Shown: positions 25,018 to 33,453, numbered from the stretch's first letter. The stretch: 64,000 nucleotides of DNA from Winogradskya consettensis (GCF_018332715.1 NZ_BOQP01000022.1:124001-188000); one strand, 5' to 3'. Program-made: numbers and translations. Notes: generated from the letters alone by a model not told the origin.

Positions 25018-25937
25018 GTCTGTTCGAAAGAACGGGTCAGGGCCGACTTCGCGGCAAAACGGTCCCAGGCGTGGAACGCGCGCGCGTACAGATGCAGGTC
25101 GACCGGGACGCCCGCGGCGAGTAGCCGGCCGGCGAAGTCGATGCCCTCGTCGCGGAGCAGGTCGAACTGGGCGACCGCGATGAAGGTGTCCGGCAGGCCG
25201 GTGAGGTCGGTGGCCCGGCCCGGCGCGGCGTACGGATGGACGTTCTCCCGCCCGCCGAGCACCGCTTCCCAGGCGAGCTGGATGTCCCGGCGAGCGAAGA
25301 CCACCTCGGCGGCGGGGTCGTGGCTGGACGGTGTGTCGAGACGGTCGTCGAGCATCGGGTAGAGCAGCGACAGCGAACGCGGCTGCCGACCATCGCGGTC
25401 CCGCACCATGAGCGCGGTGGCCGCGGCCGGTGCCCCGCCACCGCTGGCACCGGCAAGCCCGATCCGGTCCGGATCGATCCCGTGGTCACCGGCATGAGCA
25501 ACAAGATATGTGTACGCGAGCCAGCCGTCCTCCGCCGCGCCAGGAGCCGGCGTCTCCGGCGCAAGCCGGTAACCCACAGCGGCCAGCACACAATCAAGAT
25601 CAAGAGCCAGCCCCGTGTGGTACGCGTCATCGGCGCGAGCATTCTCCCCGAGCACCTGCGCCCCGGCGTGGAACCAGAGCAGCCCCGGGCGTCGAACATG
25701 CCCGCCGTCAGCGGGCCGGTACAGCACAACCTCGAGCTCGGTCCCGTCGTCCCGCGCAATCCGCAGCGTCTCGATCACCACCCGGGGATCCGGGGTCACC
25801 GGGACCGAATACGCGCGGTGTTGTGCGCGCAGCCCGGGAATGTCGGAGAGTTCGAGCAGCGTGCCGTTGGCCGCCTTGGGCAGGGCCGCAAACGCGGCGG
25901 CGAGTTCGGGGTCGAGCGCATCGATGATTCCAGGCAT
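24981..25937 (-). CDS. Alpha/beta hydrolase, hormone-sensitive-lipase-like esterase
   Basis: 318 residues. The fold follows the HSL/acetyl-esterase family: LLWFHAGAQVLGE at the oxyanion-hole position (HGGG in typical members, here altered to HAGA), AVGYRLAPETPAPGAAEDGW, nucleophile elbow GLAGASGGGAPAAATAL (Ser), acid in VAQFDLLRDEG and catalytic His in YARAFHAWD. The altered oxyanion motif may shift activity. It lies downstream of the SDR gene on the same strand with a repeat array between them, so co-transcription is plausible. Confidence 0.88.
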   Translation of the reverse strand: MPGIIDALDPELAAAFAALPKAANGTLLELSDIPGLRAQHRAYSVPVTPDPRVVIETLRIARDDGTELEVVLYRPADGGHVRRPGLLWFHAGAQVLGENARADDAYHTGLALDLDCVLAAVGYRLAPETPAPGAAEDGWLAYTYLVAHAGDHGIDPDRIGLAGASGGGAPAAATALMVRDRDGRQPRSLSLLYPMLDDRLDTPSSHDPAAEVVFARRDIQLAWEAVLGGRENVHPYAAPGRATDLTGLPDTFIAVAQFDLLRDEGIDFAGRLLAAGVPVDLHLYARAFHAWDRFAAKSALTRSFEQTWHTFLRRNLRS

Positions 25938-25968
25938 GAGAACGGTCCTTAAACGAGAGAGCTGAAAC

Positions 25969-26091
25969 CGTCAGAAGAGCAAGGGCTGAGGTCATCGGAA
26001 GAGCGAGGGCTGAGGCCATCAGAAGTAGCCAGGGCTGAGGCCATCAGAAGTAGCCAGGGCTGAGGCCATCAGAAGAGGGAGGGCTGGCCGC
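25969..26091. repeat. Tandem array of ~24-bp units derived from the SDR gene 3' end
   Basis: About five imperfect copies of 23-25 bp fill the gap between the SDR stop codon and the esterase start. The first copy includes the SDR end itself (codons for QPSLF and stop); two of the downstream units are identical 25-mers (starting 26015 and 26040). Each unit repeats CAGCCCT...CTTCTGA on the coding strand. Confidence 0.8.
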
Positions 26092-26830
26092 TGCCGGCGG
26101 TGATGCCGCCGTCGACGGGCAGGATGGTGCCGGTGATGAAGCGGGCGTCGGTGGAGGCCAGGAAGCTGACCGCGGCGGCGACGTCGGCCGGGGTGCTGAA
26201 GCCGGCGAGGGCGCGCCGCTCGTTGAAGCGTTCGATCATGTCCGCGTACGTGTCGGCCAGTTCTTCCGGGCCGGTGAGCGACGGGGCGACGGTGTTGACC
26301 CGGATGCCGTACTGGCCGAGGTCGAAGGCGAGGCCGCGGGTGAAGTTCACGACCGCGCCCTTGGCCGCGTTGTAGGCGGTGAGCCGGCGGTCGCCGCCGA
26401 GCCCGGAGGCGGAGGCGATCTGCACGATGTTGCCGCGGCTCTCCTTCAGGTACGGCAGGGCCGCCTGCGCACCGAAGAAGCAGCTGTCGACGTCCGTGCT
26501 CATGATCAGCCGCCAGTCGGCGAGGGTGGTCTCGGCGAACTCCCTGGCGAGTCCGAGGCCGGCGTTGGACACCAGGACGTCGATGCCGCCGAACCGGGCC
26601 GCGCCGGCGTCGATCATCGCCCGCACCTCGTCCTGGCTGGTGACGTCGGTGGCGACGGCGAGCGCGCGGTCGCCGCCGAGCTCGGCAGCGAGGGCGTCCA
26701 GCCGGTCCTTGCGCCGTGCCGCGAGGACGAGATTCGCCCCTTCGGCCGCAAACCGGCGGGCGATGCCGTCGCCGATGCCGGAACTCGCTCCGGTGACGAC
26801 GACCGTCCTGCCGAGGAAACGCTGTTCCAT
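26069..26830 (-). CDS. SDR family oxidoreductase
   Basis: 253 residues from ATG 26830, preceded by AGAAGG; an upstream in-frame ATG at 26860 lies inside an operator and is rejected. Cofactor site VVVTGASSGIGDGIARRF, ARRKDR for NADP preference, NAG in VLVSNAGLGLA, catalytic Ser in IVQIASASGLGG, Tyr/Lys in LTAYNAAKGAVVNF and the C-terminal TGTILPVDGGITAG typical of 3-oxoacyl-ACP-reductase/glucose-dehydrogenase-like SDRs. It is divergent from a TetR gene across four operator copies and is probably its main target. Confidence 0.92.
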   Translation of the reverse strand: MEQRFLGRTVVVTGASSGIGDGIARRFAAEGANLVLAARRKDRLDALAAELGGDRALAVATDVTSQDEVRAMIDAGAARFGGIDVLVSNAGLGLAREFAETTLADWRLIMSTDVDSCFFGAQAALPYLKESRGNIVQIASASGLGGDRRLTAYNAAKGAVVNFTRGLAFDLGQYGIRVNTVAPSLTGPEELADTYADMIERFNERRALAGFSTPADVAAAVSFLASTDARFITGTILPVDGGITAGSGQPSLF

Positions 26831-26845
26831 GGGGGCCTTCTTTTC

Positions 26846-26927
26846 GTCAGTAACTGACACAACGTTATGTCAGAAACTGACGGTACAACGAGTCAGTCAC
26901 TGACGCAACGAAACGTCAGTGACTGAC
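26846..26927. promoter_or_regulatory. Four phased TetR operators GTCAGTNACTGAC
   Basis: Palindromes at 26846-26858 (centre A), 26869-26881 (one mismatch), 26892-26904 (centre C) and 26915-26927 (centre G) are spaced exactly 23 bp apart. They cover the whole intergenic region between the SDR and TetR genes. The pairing with the TetR protein is inference from position. Confidence 0.85.
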
Positions 26928-26947
26928 TTTTGTGCTAGGGTCGGTTT

Positions 26948-27514
26948 GTGCCACGCAATGGTGAAGAGGTGCGGCTACGGCTGCAGGAGGCCGCGCTGGA
27001 GCTGTACCTGGAGCGGGGCTACGACAAGACCACGACCGGCGACATCGCCGCGCGCGCCGGCGTCACCGAGCGGACGTTCTTCCGCCACTTCACCGACAAG
27101 CGCGAGGTCTTCTTCGACGGCCAGGCCGAGCTGCTCACCCTGCTCACCGAGGCCGTCGCCGCAGTGCCGGCCGGCACCAGACCGCTACCCACCCTGCGGG
27201 CCGCCTTCCACGAGGCCGTGCCGCTGATCGAGCGGAACCTCCCGGTCACCGAGCGCCGCTACCCGGTCATCATGGCAACGCCGGCGCTACAGGAACGAGC
27301 GCTGGCCAAGCACGCGGCACTGGTCGGCGCCCTCACCGAAGCCCTCCAGGCCCGGGGCATCACCGACGATCTCGCCGCACTGTGCGCTCAGGTGGGAATG
27401 GACACCTACGCGATCGCCGTCCGCCGCTGGGGCGCCGACCGCACGCACGACCTCCACACCCACCTCGACCAGGCCTTCACCGACCTCCGCCTGGCCTCCA
27501 ACGCCCTCAAGTAG
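26948..27514 (+). CDS. TetR family repressor
   Basis: 188 residues. The DNA-binding domain is LQEAALELYLERGYDKTTTGDIAARAGVTERTFFRHFTDKREVFF. The GTG at 26948 follows a -10-like TAGGGT by 6 nt, so the transcript should be leaderless and the gene autoregulated by the adjacent operator array. The ligand-binding part shows no recognisable subgroup. Confidence 0.92.
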   Translation: MPRNGEEVRLRLQEAALELYLERGYDKTTTGDIAARAGVTERTFFRHFTDKREVFFDGQAELLTLLTEAVAAVPAGTRPLPTLRAAFHEAVPLIERNLPVTERRYPVIMATPALQERALAKHAALVGALTEALQARGITDDLAALCAQVGMDTYAIAVRRWGADRTHDLHTHLDQAFTDLRLASNALK

Positions 27515-27536
27515 CGGCAGGCGGGCGCGGCCGGAT

Positions 27537-28808
27537 CTACTGGCGTTGGTGGTATTGGTTGCGGCAGGGTTTCTGATACGGGTCGACGTCCGGTGGCGGA
27601 ATGAAGTCCGGACGCCGGTCAGGTCCGAACCGGATCCGCCAGCCCGCCCCCGGATCATGCAGAACCTTGTGGTGCCGCACACACAACAGCACCATATTGT
27701 CCACATTCGTAGGGCCACCATCCGCCCAGAACCAGACATGATGCGCCTCCGTCCACCGCGGCGGCCGATCACAGCCTGGAAACCCACAACCACGATCACG
27801 CAAATGCAGAACACGACGCAACGCCCCCGAAGCCAGACGCCGACGACGGCCGGCATTGAGGACCTGCCCCTGACCACCCAGAACCACAGGCAGAACCCGG
27901 GCATCACAGGCCAGGCGCCGCACCGTCTCAGGCGACACCCGCACCCCGGTATCGGTCGTCCCGACACCCAGCGTCTGAGCCAGCGGGTCATAGGCGACCG
28001 ACACCGACAGTTGCGGCGGCTCACCACCATCGACGGGCAGCTCGGCAGTCCGCAACACCACCCGGCAAACCTCCGTCAGCGCGTCAGCACGCTGCTGCGC
28101 CGGAGTCCGCTTGTCATCCGGACTCGGCACACACAACGGATGCAAGGCAGCCTGCACCACTGCGGCGTCTTCAAGACCTAAAGCACCGGACAACCGGACC
28201 ATGCCATTGACCGGCAACGACATCGTGAACCCACGCCGGGGACGAACACGAGCCTCCTGCCGGGCCAGAGCAGCCGCCCCAGCCTGATCAGCGACCCCCG
28301 GCGCGACATGCTCGAGGATCCGCTCCCCCACACGACGCAACTGATAAGCAGGAAACTCCCCCGCCATATCCAGCAGAGCAGTCTCGGCCAGCTCCACAAT
28401 CGCGTACGTATCCACCGCCCCATCAGTCTGAGCAAGATCATCCGGCAGAGCATCAAGAGTCTCCACGATCACCGCAGCCTGACGCAGATCAACACGACCA
28501 TCAAGAACAGCCTGCCCGAGCACCGGACGCTGCAACACCTCAGCATGAGCAACAAGCTCCCGAGCCGGTTGCGGATCAACCAGCAACAGCGAACGCAACC
28601 AGCCCTTCGCGTTGCGGTACCCCTGAGCTTCGGGGATACCCCGACTGCAGGCCTGACGGACCAGCCGCGCCTGCAGCACCGTGGCGACCTGCGCAAGATG
28701 ATGCGCAGCGTGCAGCATCCCCGTCACATCATGATCGGACAACGGCCACAAAGGAGCAGCGGCAAGCTCCGCCGCCCCCTTGCTCAACCGCTCCAACTCC
28801 GCCAACAT
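27537..28808 (-). CDS. DUF222 / HNH endonuclease (13E12 repeat family)
   Basis: 423 residues. The long helical DUF222 region is followed by a C-terminal HNH nuclease: RRVLHLRDRGCGFPGCDRPP (zinc-type Cys pair), WTEAHHVWFWADGGPTNVDN (HH of HNH), LLCVRHHKVLHD. ATG 28808 lies 7 nt after TATTCT on the minus strand, indicating a leaderless mRNA; in-frame codons up to 28871 are rejected. An SOS-like box overlaps the promoter. 13E12 proteins are common in actinobacteria; some mycobacterial members are known to be SOS-induced. Biological role unproven. Confidence 0.92.
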   Translation of the reverse strand: MLAELERLSKGAAELAAAPLWPLSDHDVTGMLHAAHHLAQVATVLQARLVRQACSRGIPEAQGYRNAKGWLRSLLLVDPQPARELVAHAEVLQRPVLGQAVLDGRVDLRQAAVIVETLDALPDDLAQTDGAVDTYAIVELAETALLDMAGEFPAYQLRRVGERILEHVAPGVADQAGAAALARQEARVRPRRGFTMSLPVNGMVRLSGALGLEDAAVVQAALHPLCVPSPDDKRTPAQQRADALTEVCRVVLRTAELPVDGGEPPQLSVSVAYDPLAQTLGVGTTDTGVRVSPETVRRLACDARVLPVVLGGQGQVLNAGRRRRLASGALRRVLHLRDRGCGFPGCDRPPRWTEAHHVWFWADGGPTNVDNMVLLCVRHHKVLHDPGAGWRIRFGPDRRPDFIPPPDVDPYQKPCRNQYHQRQ

Positions 28809-28819
28809 GAGACCCAGAA

Positions 28820-28835
28820 TAGAACACACGTACGA
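28820..28835. promoter_or_regulatory. Probable LexA-type box of the DUF222/HNH gene
   Basis: TAGAACACACGTACGA (reverse TCGTACGTGTGTTCTA) matches TCGAAC-N4-GTTCGA at 10 of 12 positions, with one mismatch in the GAAC/GTTC core. It overlaps the promoter directly upstream of the leaderless start. Confidence 0.45.
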
Positions 28836-28895
28836 TAACCTACGAGCTCCGGAGAGACTGGAATCCGACACTGGAAACCGGGGGCCGCGCGAGAC

Positions 28896-30107
28896 TCAGT
28901 CGCAGGTCCAGGTCACGGCGCGGCCGCTGTTCCGGTCGCCCTTCTGGGTGAAGATGTAGATGCTGCCGGTTACGGTTCTGCCGTCGTCGCTGATACCGAG
29001 GACACCGAGGAGGCCGTCCACCGGGGCCCGGCCGAGGGGGCGAGCCACGCCGTTGACGTACACGTACGTCTTCGCGTCGTCGTACAGGCCGATCATGCTT
29101 CCTTCGCCGCCCGCCACCTGCGGTGCGCCGAACTGGGCGGGCAGTTCCTCGGATTTTCCGGTGACGACGTTGTAGCGGAAGCCGGTGACGAAGCCCTGGC
29201 CGGGGACGGTGTCCGAGCCCACGGCCCAGCCGTTCGCGATCCCGGTCAGGGAACGCTCGTCGCGCCCGGCCGGTGCGGGCAGTTCCCGGACGCTTCCGTC
29301 GGGCAGCCACAGCGCCGCCTTCGTCGATCCGCCGCCCTGGAGGTAGCCGATGACGGTGCCGCTCTCGTCCATGCCGTCCGCCCCGCCGGCGTAGTAGCCG
29401 TCCGGCAGTGCCAGCTTGGTGGGCTCGGCGTCGGGGCGCTGCCAGACGACCGCCGAGCCGGGTTGCTGCGAGCCCGCGATCCGGCCGTTGTCGGTGATCG
29501 CTACGGCGACTCCGTTGCCGCCTTTGAGCGCGGTCAACGACCCGTCCGCGTAGACGTACGGCGTGGTCCGGCCCGAAGCGGAGGTGATGGTGACCACGAA
29601 CTCGCCCTTGCCGTTCAGCGCGTAGCTCGCGTCCGTGAACGTGGGCAGCGTGACCTCGGAGACCTTCGCGCCGCTCCGCCACACGACCGCTTTCACCTTG
29701 CCGCCGCTGCTCTTCTGCTCCTCCAGCACGTACCGGCCGGTGTGATCCACGGCGTACACCATGGTGGTCGGTCCTGGCAGGAATGCGCTGCGGCATTCGG
29801 CGCCGACCGGGGCGGGTGACCGGCTCGGCGCGGGTGCAGAGGCGCCGGGAGAGGGGGCGCCGGGAGAGGGGAAGCTCGGAGAGGACATGGGTACGCCACT
29901 CGGGTGCGCCGTGTTCCGCACGGAGACCGCCGTCCCCGCACCCACCGCCGCCACGGCCACCACCGCCAGCGCCGTGGTGCCCCAGGTGCGGGTCCTGCGT
30001 CGCCGATCGCCGGCCCGGATGATCTCCGTGAGGTCGAGCCGCTGCGCGCCGACGGGCTCGCCGGCCAGCGGGCCGAGCAGGGCGCGGGCGTCGTCGTTGT
30101 TGCTCAT
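28896..30107 (-). CDS. Membrane-anchored protein encoded with a SigE-type sigma factor
   Basis: 403 residues from ATG 30107, whose ATGA overlaps the sigma gene stop. A cytoplasmic segment (~45 residues: NNDDARALLGPLAG ... LTEIIRAGDRRRRTR) precedes one transmembrane helix (TTALAVVAVAAVGAGTAV), a Ser/Pro/Ala linker and about 290 extracytoplasmic residues. These form repeated beta-strand blocks (YALNGKGEFVV, AVAITDNGRIAG, DESGTVIGYLQGG, GISDDGRTVTGSIY), like HAF-type or beta-propeller repeats. Topology and gene order suggest a sensor or anti-sigma-like partner, but no recognised anti-sigma domain is visible. Confidence 0.8.
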   Translation of the reverse strand: MSNNDDARALLGPLAGEPVGAQRLDLTEIIRAGDRRRRTRTWGTTALAVVAVAAVGAGTAVSVRNTAHPSGVPMSSPSFPSPGAPSPGASAPAPSRSPAPVGAECRSAFLPGPTTMVYAVDHTGRYVLEEQKSSGGKVKAVVWRSGAKVSEVTLPTFTDASYALNGKGEFVVTITSASGRTTPYVYADGSLTALKGGNGVAVAITDNGRIAGSQQPGSAVVWQRPDAEPTKLALPDGYYAGGADGMDESGTVIGYLQGGGSTKAALWLPDGSVRELPAPAGRDERSLTGIANGWAVGSDTVPGQGFVTGFRYNVVTGKSEELPAQFGAPQVAGGEGSMIGLYDDAKTYVYVNGVARPLGRAPVDGLLGVLGISDDGRTVTGSIYIFTQKGDRNSGRAVTWTCD

Positions 30108-30619
30108 CGGGCTCCCTTCAGGGTCATTTCCGGCCGGCGGGTGCCGAGGATCTTGCGCAGGGCGGAGAGGGCGTGGCTGGTCTGCGATTTGACGGTTCCT
30201 TCGGAGCAGTCGAGCAGCATGGCGACGTCCGCGACGCTGCGATCGCACAGGAAGCGCAGCACCAGTACGGCCTGCTGGCCGGGGGTGAGCCGGGACAGCG
30301 CCGCGCGCAGCACCTGCTTCTCCTCCACGCCGGAGCCGGATTCGGGCAGGTCGGGGGCGGTGGCACCGAACAGCCGCACCTTCCACCAGCCGCGCCGCCG
30401 CTCGTTGATGAAGGTCCGCACGAGGATCCGCTGCACGTACGCGTCGACGTTGTCCGCGCGCGACACCAGCCGCCACTTGGAGTAGACGGTGGTCAGCGCC
30501 TCCTGCACCAGGTCATCGGCCTGATGGGTGTCGCCGCAGAGCAGGTACGCCGAGCGTCTCAGCGGCACCGCCCGCCCGCGGACGTAGGCGGCAAACCCCT
30601 CCGGGTCCGCGTCAGTCAT
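30104..30619 (-). CDS. SigE family ECF RNA polymerase sigma factor
   Basis: 171 residues. Region 2: FAAYVRGRAVPLRRSAYLLCGD and QADDLVQEALTTVYSKW; region 4: RLTPGQQAVLVLRFLCDRSV and LLDCSEGTVKSQTSHALSAL. This is the actinobacterial SigE family (about 170 residues, common in Micromonosporaceae). Its stop overlaps the start of the membrane protein gene in ATGA. No consensus target promoter for it could be assigned. Confidence 0.93.
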   Translation of the reverse strand: MTDADPEGFAAYVRGRAVPLRRSAYLLCGDTHQADDLVQEALTTVYSKWRLVSRADNVDAYVQRILVRTFINERRRGWWKVRLFGATAPDLPESGSGVEEKQVLRAALSRLTPGQQAVLVLRFLCDRSVADVAMLLDCSEGTVKSQTSHALSALRKILGTRRPEMTLKGAR

Positions 30620-30748
30620 CTGTACTCCCGTCGCATGTCACGAACCACCGACGCGATCCGCCGCGAATCGGTTGTGGCAAACGAAGAGATTTTTCAAAGA
30701 GCCGGAGGTGTACGCACTCCTCGCCCTTTCTAACGTATATCGCACCCC

Positions 30749-30767
30749 CGGGCTTGTGGCAAGACCC
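30749..30767 (+). promoter_or_regulatory. Rifamycin-associated element (RAE) upstream of helR
   Basis: CGGGCTTGTGGCAAGACCC is very close to the 19-bp RAE inverted repeat known from rifamycin-inducible actinomycete genes (GGGGCTTGCGGCAAGGCCC). It lies 60 bp upstream of the preferred helR start, behind an AT-rich promoter stretch (TAACGTATAT, 30731-30740). Confidence 0.8.
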
Positions 30768-30826
30768 GGGTCATGCCGCAGAATCGTCGTTCGAAGCCGA
30801 AAATCTACGCAAATGGGAGCCCGCCC

Positions 30827-32956
30827 GTGGCCGATGTGACGACCAGCGCGTTCGATCTGCCCGACAACGCCAAGGCCGACCCGAGGCTGATCACCCGCGA
30901 CGAGCACCACTTCGCGGCGATCGCCGCGAGCATGCGCGAGCGTGTGGCCGAGTTGTCCGAGCGGCTCGACGCCGAGCGGAAGGCGCCCGGTGGCACGGGT
31001 CAGCAGGCGATGGACCGGGACATGGAGGTGCACCGGCTGACCGCGCGGCTGCGTACCCTGCGGCGTTTCGGTCTTGATCTGTGCCTGGGCCACATGATCG
31101 GCCAAGAAGATCCAGAGCCGGTGTACGTCGGGCGTCTCGGGCTGACCGACAACGCGGGCCGGCACCTGTTGCTCGACTGGCGCTCGCCCGCGGCCGAGCC
31201 GTTCTTCGGGGCGACCCACGCGAACCCGATGGGGCTGGCGAGCCGCCGCCGTTACCGCTGGACCCGCGGCCGGATCACCGACTACTGGGACGAGGTCTTC
31301 ACCGCGGACGGGTTCGAGGGGCACGCGGCAGCGCTCGACGACCAGTCCGCGTTCATCGCCAGCCTCGGCAGCAACCGGTCGGCGCGGATGCGTGACGTGC
31401 TGGGCACCATCCAGGCCGATCAGGACGCCATCATCCGGGCGGGGTCGAGCGGGGCGCTCGTCGTCGACGGCGGGCCCGGCACGGGGAAAACCGTTGTCGC
31501 GCTGCACCGTACGGCGTACCTGCTGTATTCCGATCCCCGGCTCGGCCCGCGCAGGGGCGGGGTGCTGTTCGTCGGCCCGCACCAGCCGTACCTGAACTAT
31601 GTCGCCGATGTGCTGCCCAGTCTCGGCGAGGAGGACGTGCAGACCTGCACCCTGCGGGACCTCGTGGCGCAGGGTGCCGCAGCGGCAGACGAGAAGGATC
31701 CGGAGGTGGCCCGGCTCAAGTCGTCCGCGGACCTTGTCAAGGCGATCGAGGCGGCCGTCCGGTTCTACGAGGAGCCACCCGCGAAGGGAATGACGGTCTC
31801 CACGGACTGGTCCGAGGTACGCCTGACCGCCGCCGACTGGGCCGAGGCGTTCGACACCCCGTCGCCCGGCACCGCGCACAACGAGGCCCGCGACCAGGTG
31901 TGGGACGAGCTGATCGCGATCCTGATGGACAAGTACGACGGCGACGAGCGGGAACTGCGCGGCAACGAGGAACTGCTCGGCGCGTTCAACCGGGCGTGGC
32001 CGCTGATCGACGCCGCCGACCTCGTCGCGGACCTGTGGTCGGTGCCTGCCTACCTGCGTAAATGCGCGCCCTGGCTCAGCCCCGAGGACGTACGCACCCT
32101 GCAGCGCGCCGACCCCCAGGCCTGGACCGTGCCGGACCTCCCCCTGCTGGACGCTGCCCGGCAACGGCTCGGCGATCCCGAGGTGTCCCGGCGACGGCGC
32201 CGGCAGGACGCCGCCGTCGCCGCCGAACGCGCGCGGATGTCCCGGGTCGTCGACGACCTGCTCGCCGTGGAGGTCGACGGCGAGGACGAGCTGACGATGA
32301 TGCACGGGATGCTGCGCGGCAGCGACATCCAGGGCTCGATGGTGGACGAGGCGGCACTGCGGACGACCAGCCCGGATCTGCTCGCCGGGCCGTTCGCGCA
32401 CGTCGTCGTGGACGAGGCGCAGGAGCTGACCGACGCGGAGTGGCAGATGCTGCTGCTGCGCTGCCCGTCACGCAGTTTCACCATCGTCGGGGACCGCGCC
32501 CAGGCCCGGCACGGGTTCACGGAGTCGTGGCGCGAGCGGCTGGAACGGATCGGGCTGGACCGGGTCGAGCTGGCGACGCTGAGCATCAACTACCGCACGC
32601 CCGCGGAGATCATGGCGGAGGCCGAACCCGTCATCCGGGCGGCGCTTCCCGACGCCAACGTGCCGATCTCCATCAGGAACAGTGGGCTTCCCGTCGTACA
32701 CACATCGGTGTCGGCATTGAGCTCGATCCTCGAGTCCTGGCTGGCCACGCACGCGGAGGGAGTCGCCTGCGTGATCGGTGCAGCCGGCGGCGAGGACACC
32801 GCCCGGGTCCGGTACCTGACCCCCGAACTGTCGAAGGGGCTCGAGTTCGACCTGGTCGTCCTCGTCGACCCGAAGCGGTACGGAGCCGTCGACCGCTACG
32901 TAGCGATGACCCGGGCGACGCAACAGCTGATCATCCTTGATCTCAACCAAGGTTGA
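30827..32956 (+). CDS. helR: HelR, RNA polymerase-recycling ATPase (HelD-like superfamily 1 helicase)
   Basis: 709 residues from GTG 30827 with GGGAG 7 nt before; ATG 30773 adds 18 residues unlike the family. N-terminal coiled coil (HFAAIAASMRERVAELSERLDAERKAPGG), then HLLLDWRSPAAEPFF, Walker A VVDGGPGTGKTVVALHRTAY (~residue 215), Walker B HVVVDEAQELTDAEW (~527), SINYRTPAEI and the C-terminal LEFDLVVLVDP and YVAMTRATQQL. HelR dislodges rifamycins and stalled RNA polymerase from DNA, giving tolerance. The RAE upstream supports this identification. The SoxR promoter lies in its 3' end. Confidence 0.93.
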   Translation: MADVTTSAFDLPDNAKADPRLITRDEHHFAAIAASMRERVAELSERLDAERKAPGGTGQQAMDRDMEVHRLTARLRTLRRFGLDLCLGHMIGQEDPEPVYVGRLGLTDNAGRHLLLDWRSPAAEPFFGATHANPMGLASRRRYRWTRGRITDYWDEVFTADGFEGHAAALDDQSAFIASLGSNRSARMRDVLGTIQADQDAIIRAGSSGALVVDGGPGTGKTVVALHRTAYLLYSDPRLGPRRGGVLFVGPHQPYLNYVADVLPSLGEEDVQTCTLRDLVAQGAAAADEKDPEVARLKSSADLVKAIEAAVRFYEEPPAKGMTVSTDWSEVRLTAADWAEAFDTPSPGTAHNEARDQVWDELIAILMDKYDGDERELRGNEELLGAFNRAWPLIDAADLVADLWSVPAYLRKCAPWLSPEDVRTLQRADPQAWTVPDLPLLDAARQRLGDPEVSRRRRRQDAAVAAERARMSRVVDDLLAVEVDGEDELTMMHGMLRGSDIQGSMVDEAALRTTSPDLLAGPFAHVVVDEAQELTDAEWQMLLLRCPSRSFTIVGDRAQARHGFTESWRERLERIGLDRVELATLSINYRTPAEIMAEAEPVIRAALPDANVPISIRNSGLPVVHTSVSALSSILESWLATHAEGVACVIGAAGGEDTARVRYLTPELSKGLEFDLVVLVDPKRYGAVDRYVAMTRATQQLIILDLNQG

Positions 32957-32967
32957 GGTTCTATCGT
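32937..32967 (+). promoter_or_regulatory. SoxR-type promoter/operator of soxR
   Basis: TTGATC (32937-32942) and TATCGT (32962-32967) are 19 bp apart with the dyad CTCAACC-AA-GGTTGAG (32942-32957) in the spacer. The start would be at about 32974, the soxR ATG. The site overlaps the last codons of helR. Confidence 0.65.
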
Positions 32968-32973
32968 GCGCGG

Positions 32974-33426
32974 ATGGATCCGGAGGACCGTCTCACTGTC
33001 GGCGAGGTCATGCACCGCACGGGGGTGTCGGCGTCGGCCCTGCGCTTCTACGAGGCCAAGGGGCTGATCACCGCCGAGCGCAACGGTGGCAACCAGCGTC
33101 TCTACCCCCGGCACATGCTGCGGCGCATCTCGCTGATCCTGGTCGCCAAGCGGCTCGGCATCCATCTCACCAGCGTCGCCGAGATCTTCGCCACCCTGCC
33201 CGCGGACAGCGCGCCGACCCAGGAGGAGTGGCAGCGCGTCTCGCGGGCCTGGAAGGGCGAGCTGGAGGGCCGGCGGCGCTACATCGAGAACCTGGAACAC
33301 CAGCTCACGAGCTGTATCGGCTGCGGCTGCCTCTCCATGAAGTCGTGCGCGCTGATGAACCCCGAGGACGGTCTCGGCCGCCGCGGCCAGGGCCCGGTCC
33401 GATTGGAGGAAGCAAGTCGCTGTTGA
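32974..33426 (+). CDS. soxR: SoxR, redox-sensing MerR family activator
   Basis: 150 residues. Winged helix-turn-helix LTVGEVMHRTGVSASALRFY and YEAKGLITAERNGGNQRLYP; the [2Fe-2S] cluster ligands are in CIGCGCLSMKSC (CX2CXCX5C) near residue 113. ATG 32974 fits a leaderless transcript; an upstream in-frame ATG at 32953 lies within the operator. In actinomycetes SoxR responds to redox-active secondary metabolites. A second matching operator stands in front of the next gene, so SoxR probably controls itself and the flavin reductase-sodN operon. Confidence 0.95.
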   Translation: MDPEDRLTVGEVMHRTGVSASALRFYEAKGLITAERNGGNQRLYPRHMLRRISLILVAKRLGIHLTSVAEIFATLPADSAPTQEEWQRVSRAWKGELEGRRRYIENLEHQLTSCIGCGCLSMKSCALMNPEDGLGRRGQGPVRLEEASRC

Positions 33427-33453
33427 CTTCAAGCGCCGTTGAAGTTTTACCGT
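33423..33453 (+). promoter_or_regulatory. SoxR-type promoter/operator of the flavin reductase-sodN operon
   Basis: TTGACT (33423-33428) and TACCGT (33448-33453) have the 19-bp spacing of MerR-family promoters. The operator ACTTCAA-N6-TTGAAGT (33426-33445) has perfect 7-bp arms. Transcription would start about 7 nt after the -10, on the GTG at 33460. Confidence 0.75.

Noticed and set aside
25969..26091. CRISPR-like array
   Set aside because: Units of 23-25 bp are contiguous, with no spacers, and derive from the SDR gene end.
26069..26860. ATG 26860 as SDR start
   Set aside because: It lies inside the first TetR operator; ATG 26830 has AGAAGG at the right distance and the N-terminus expected for the family.
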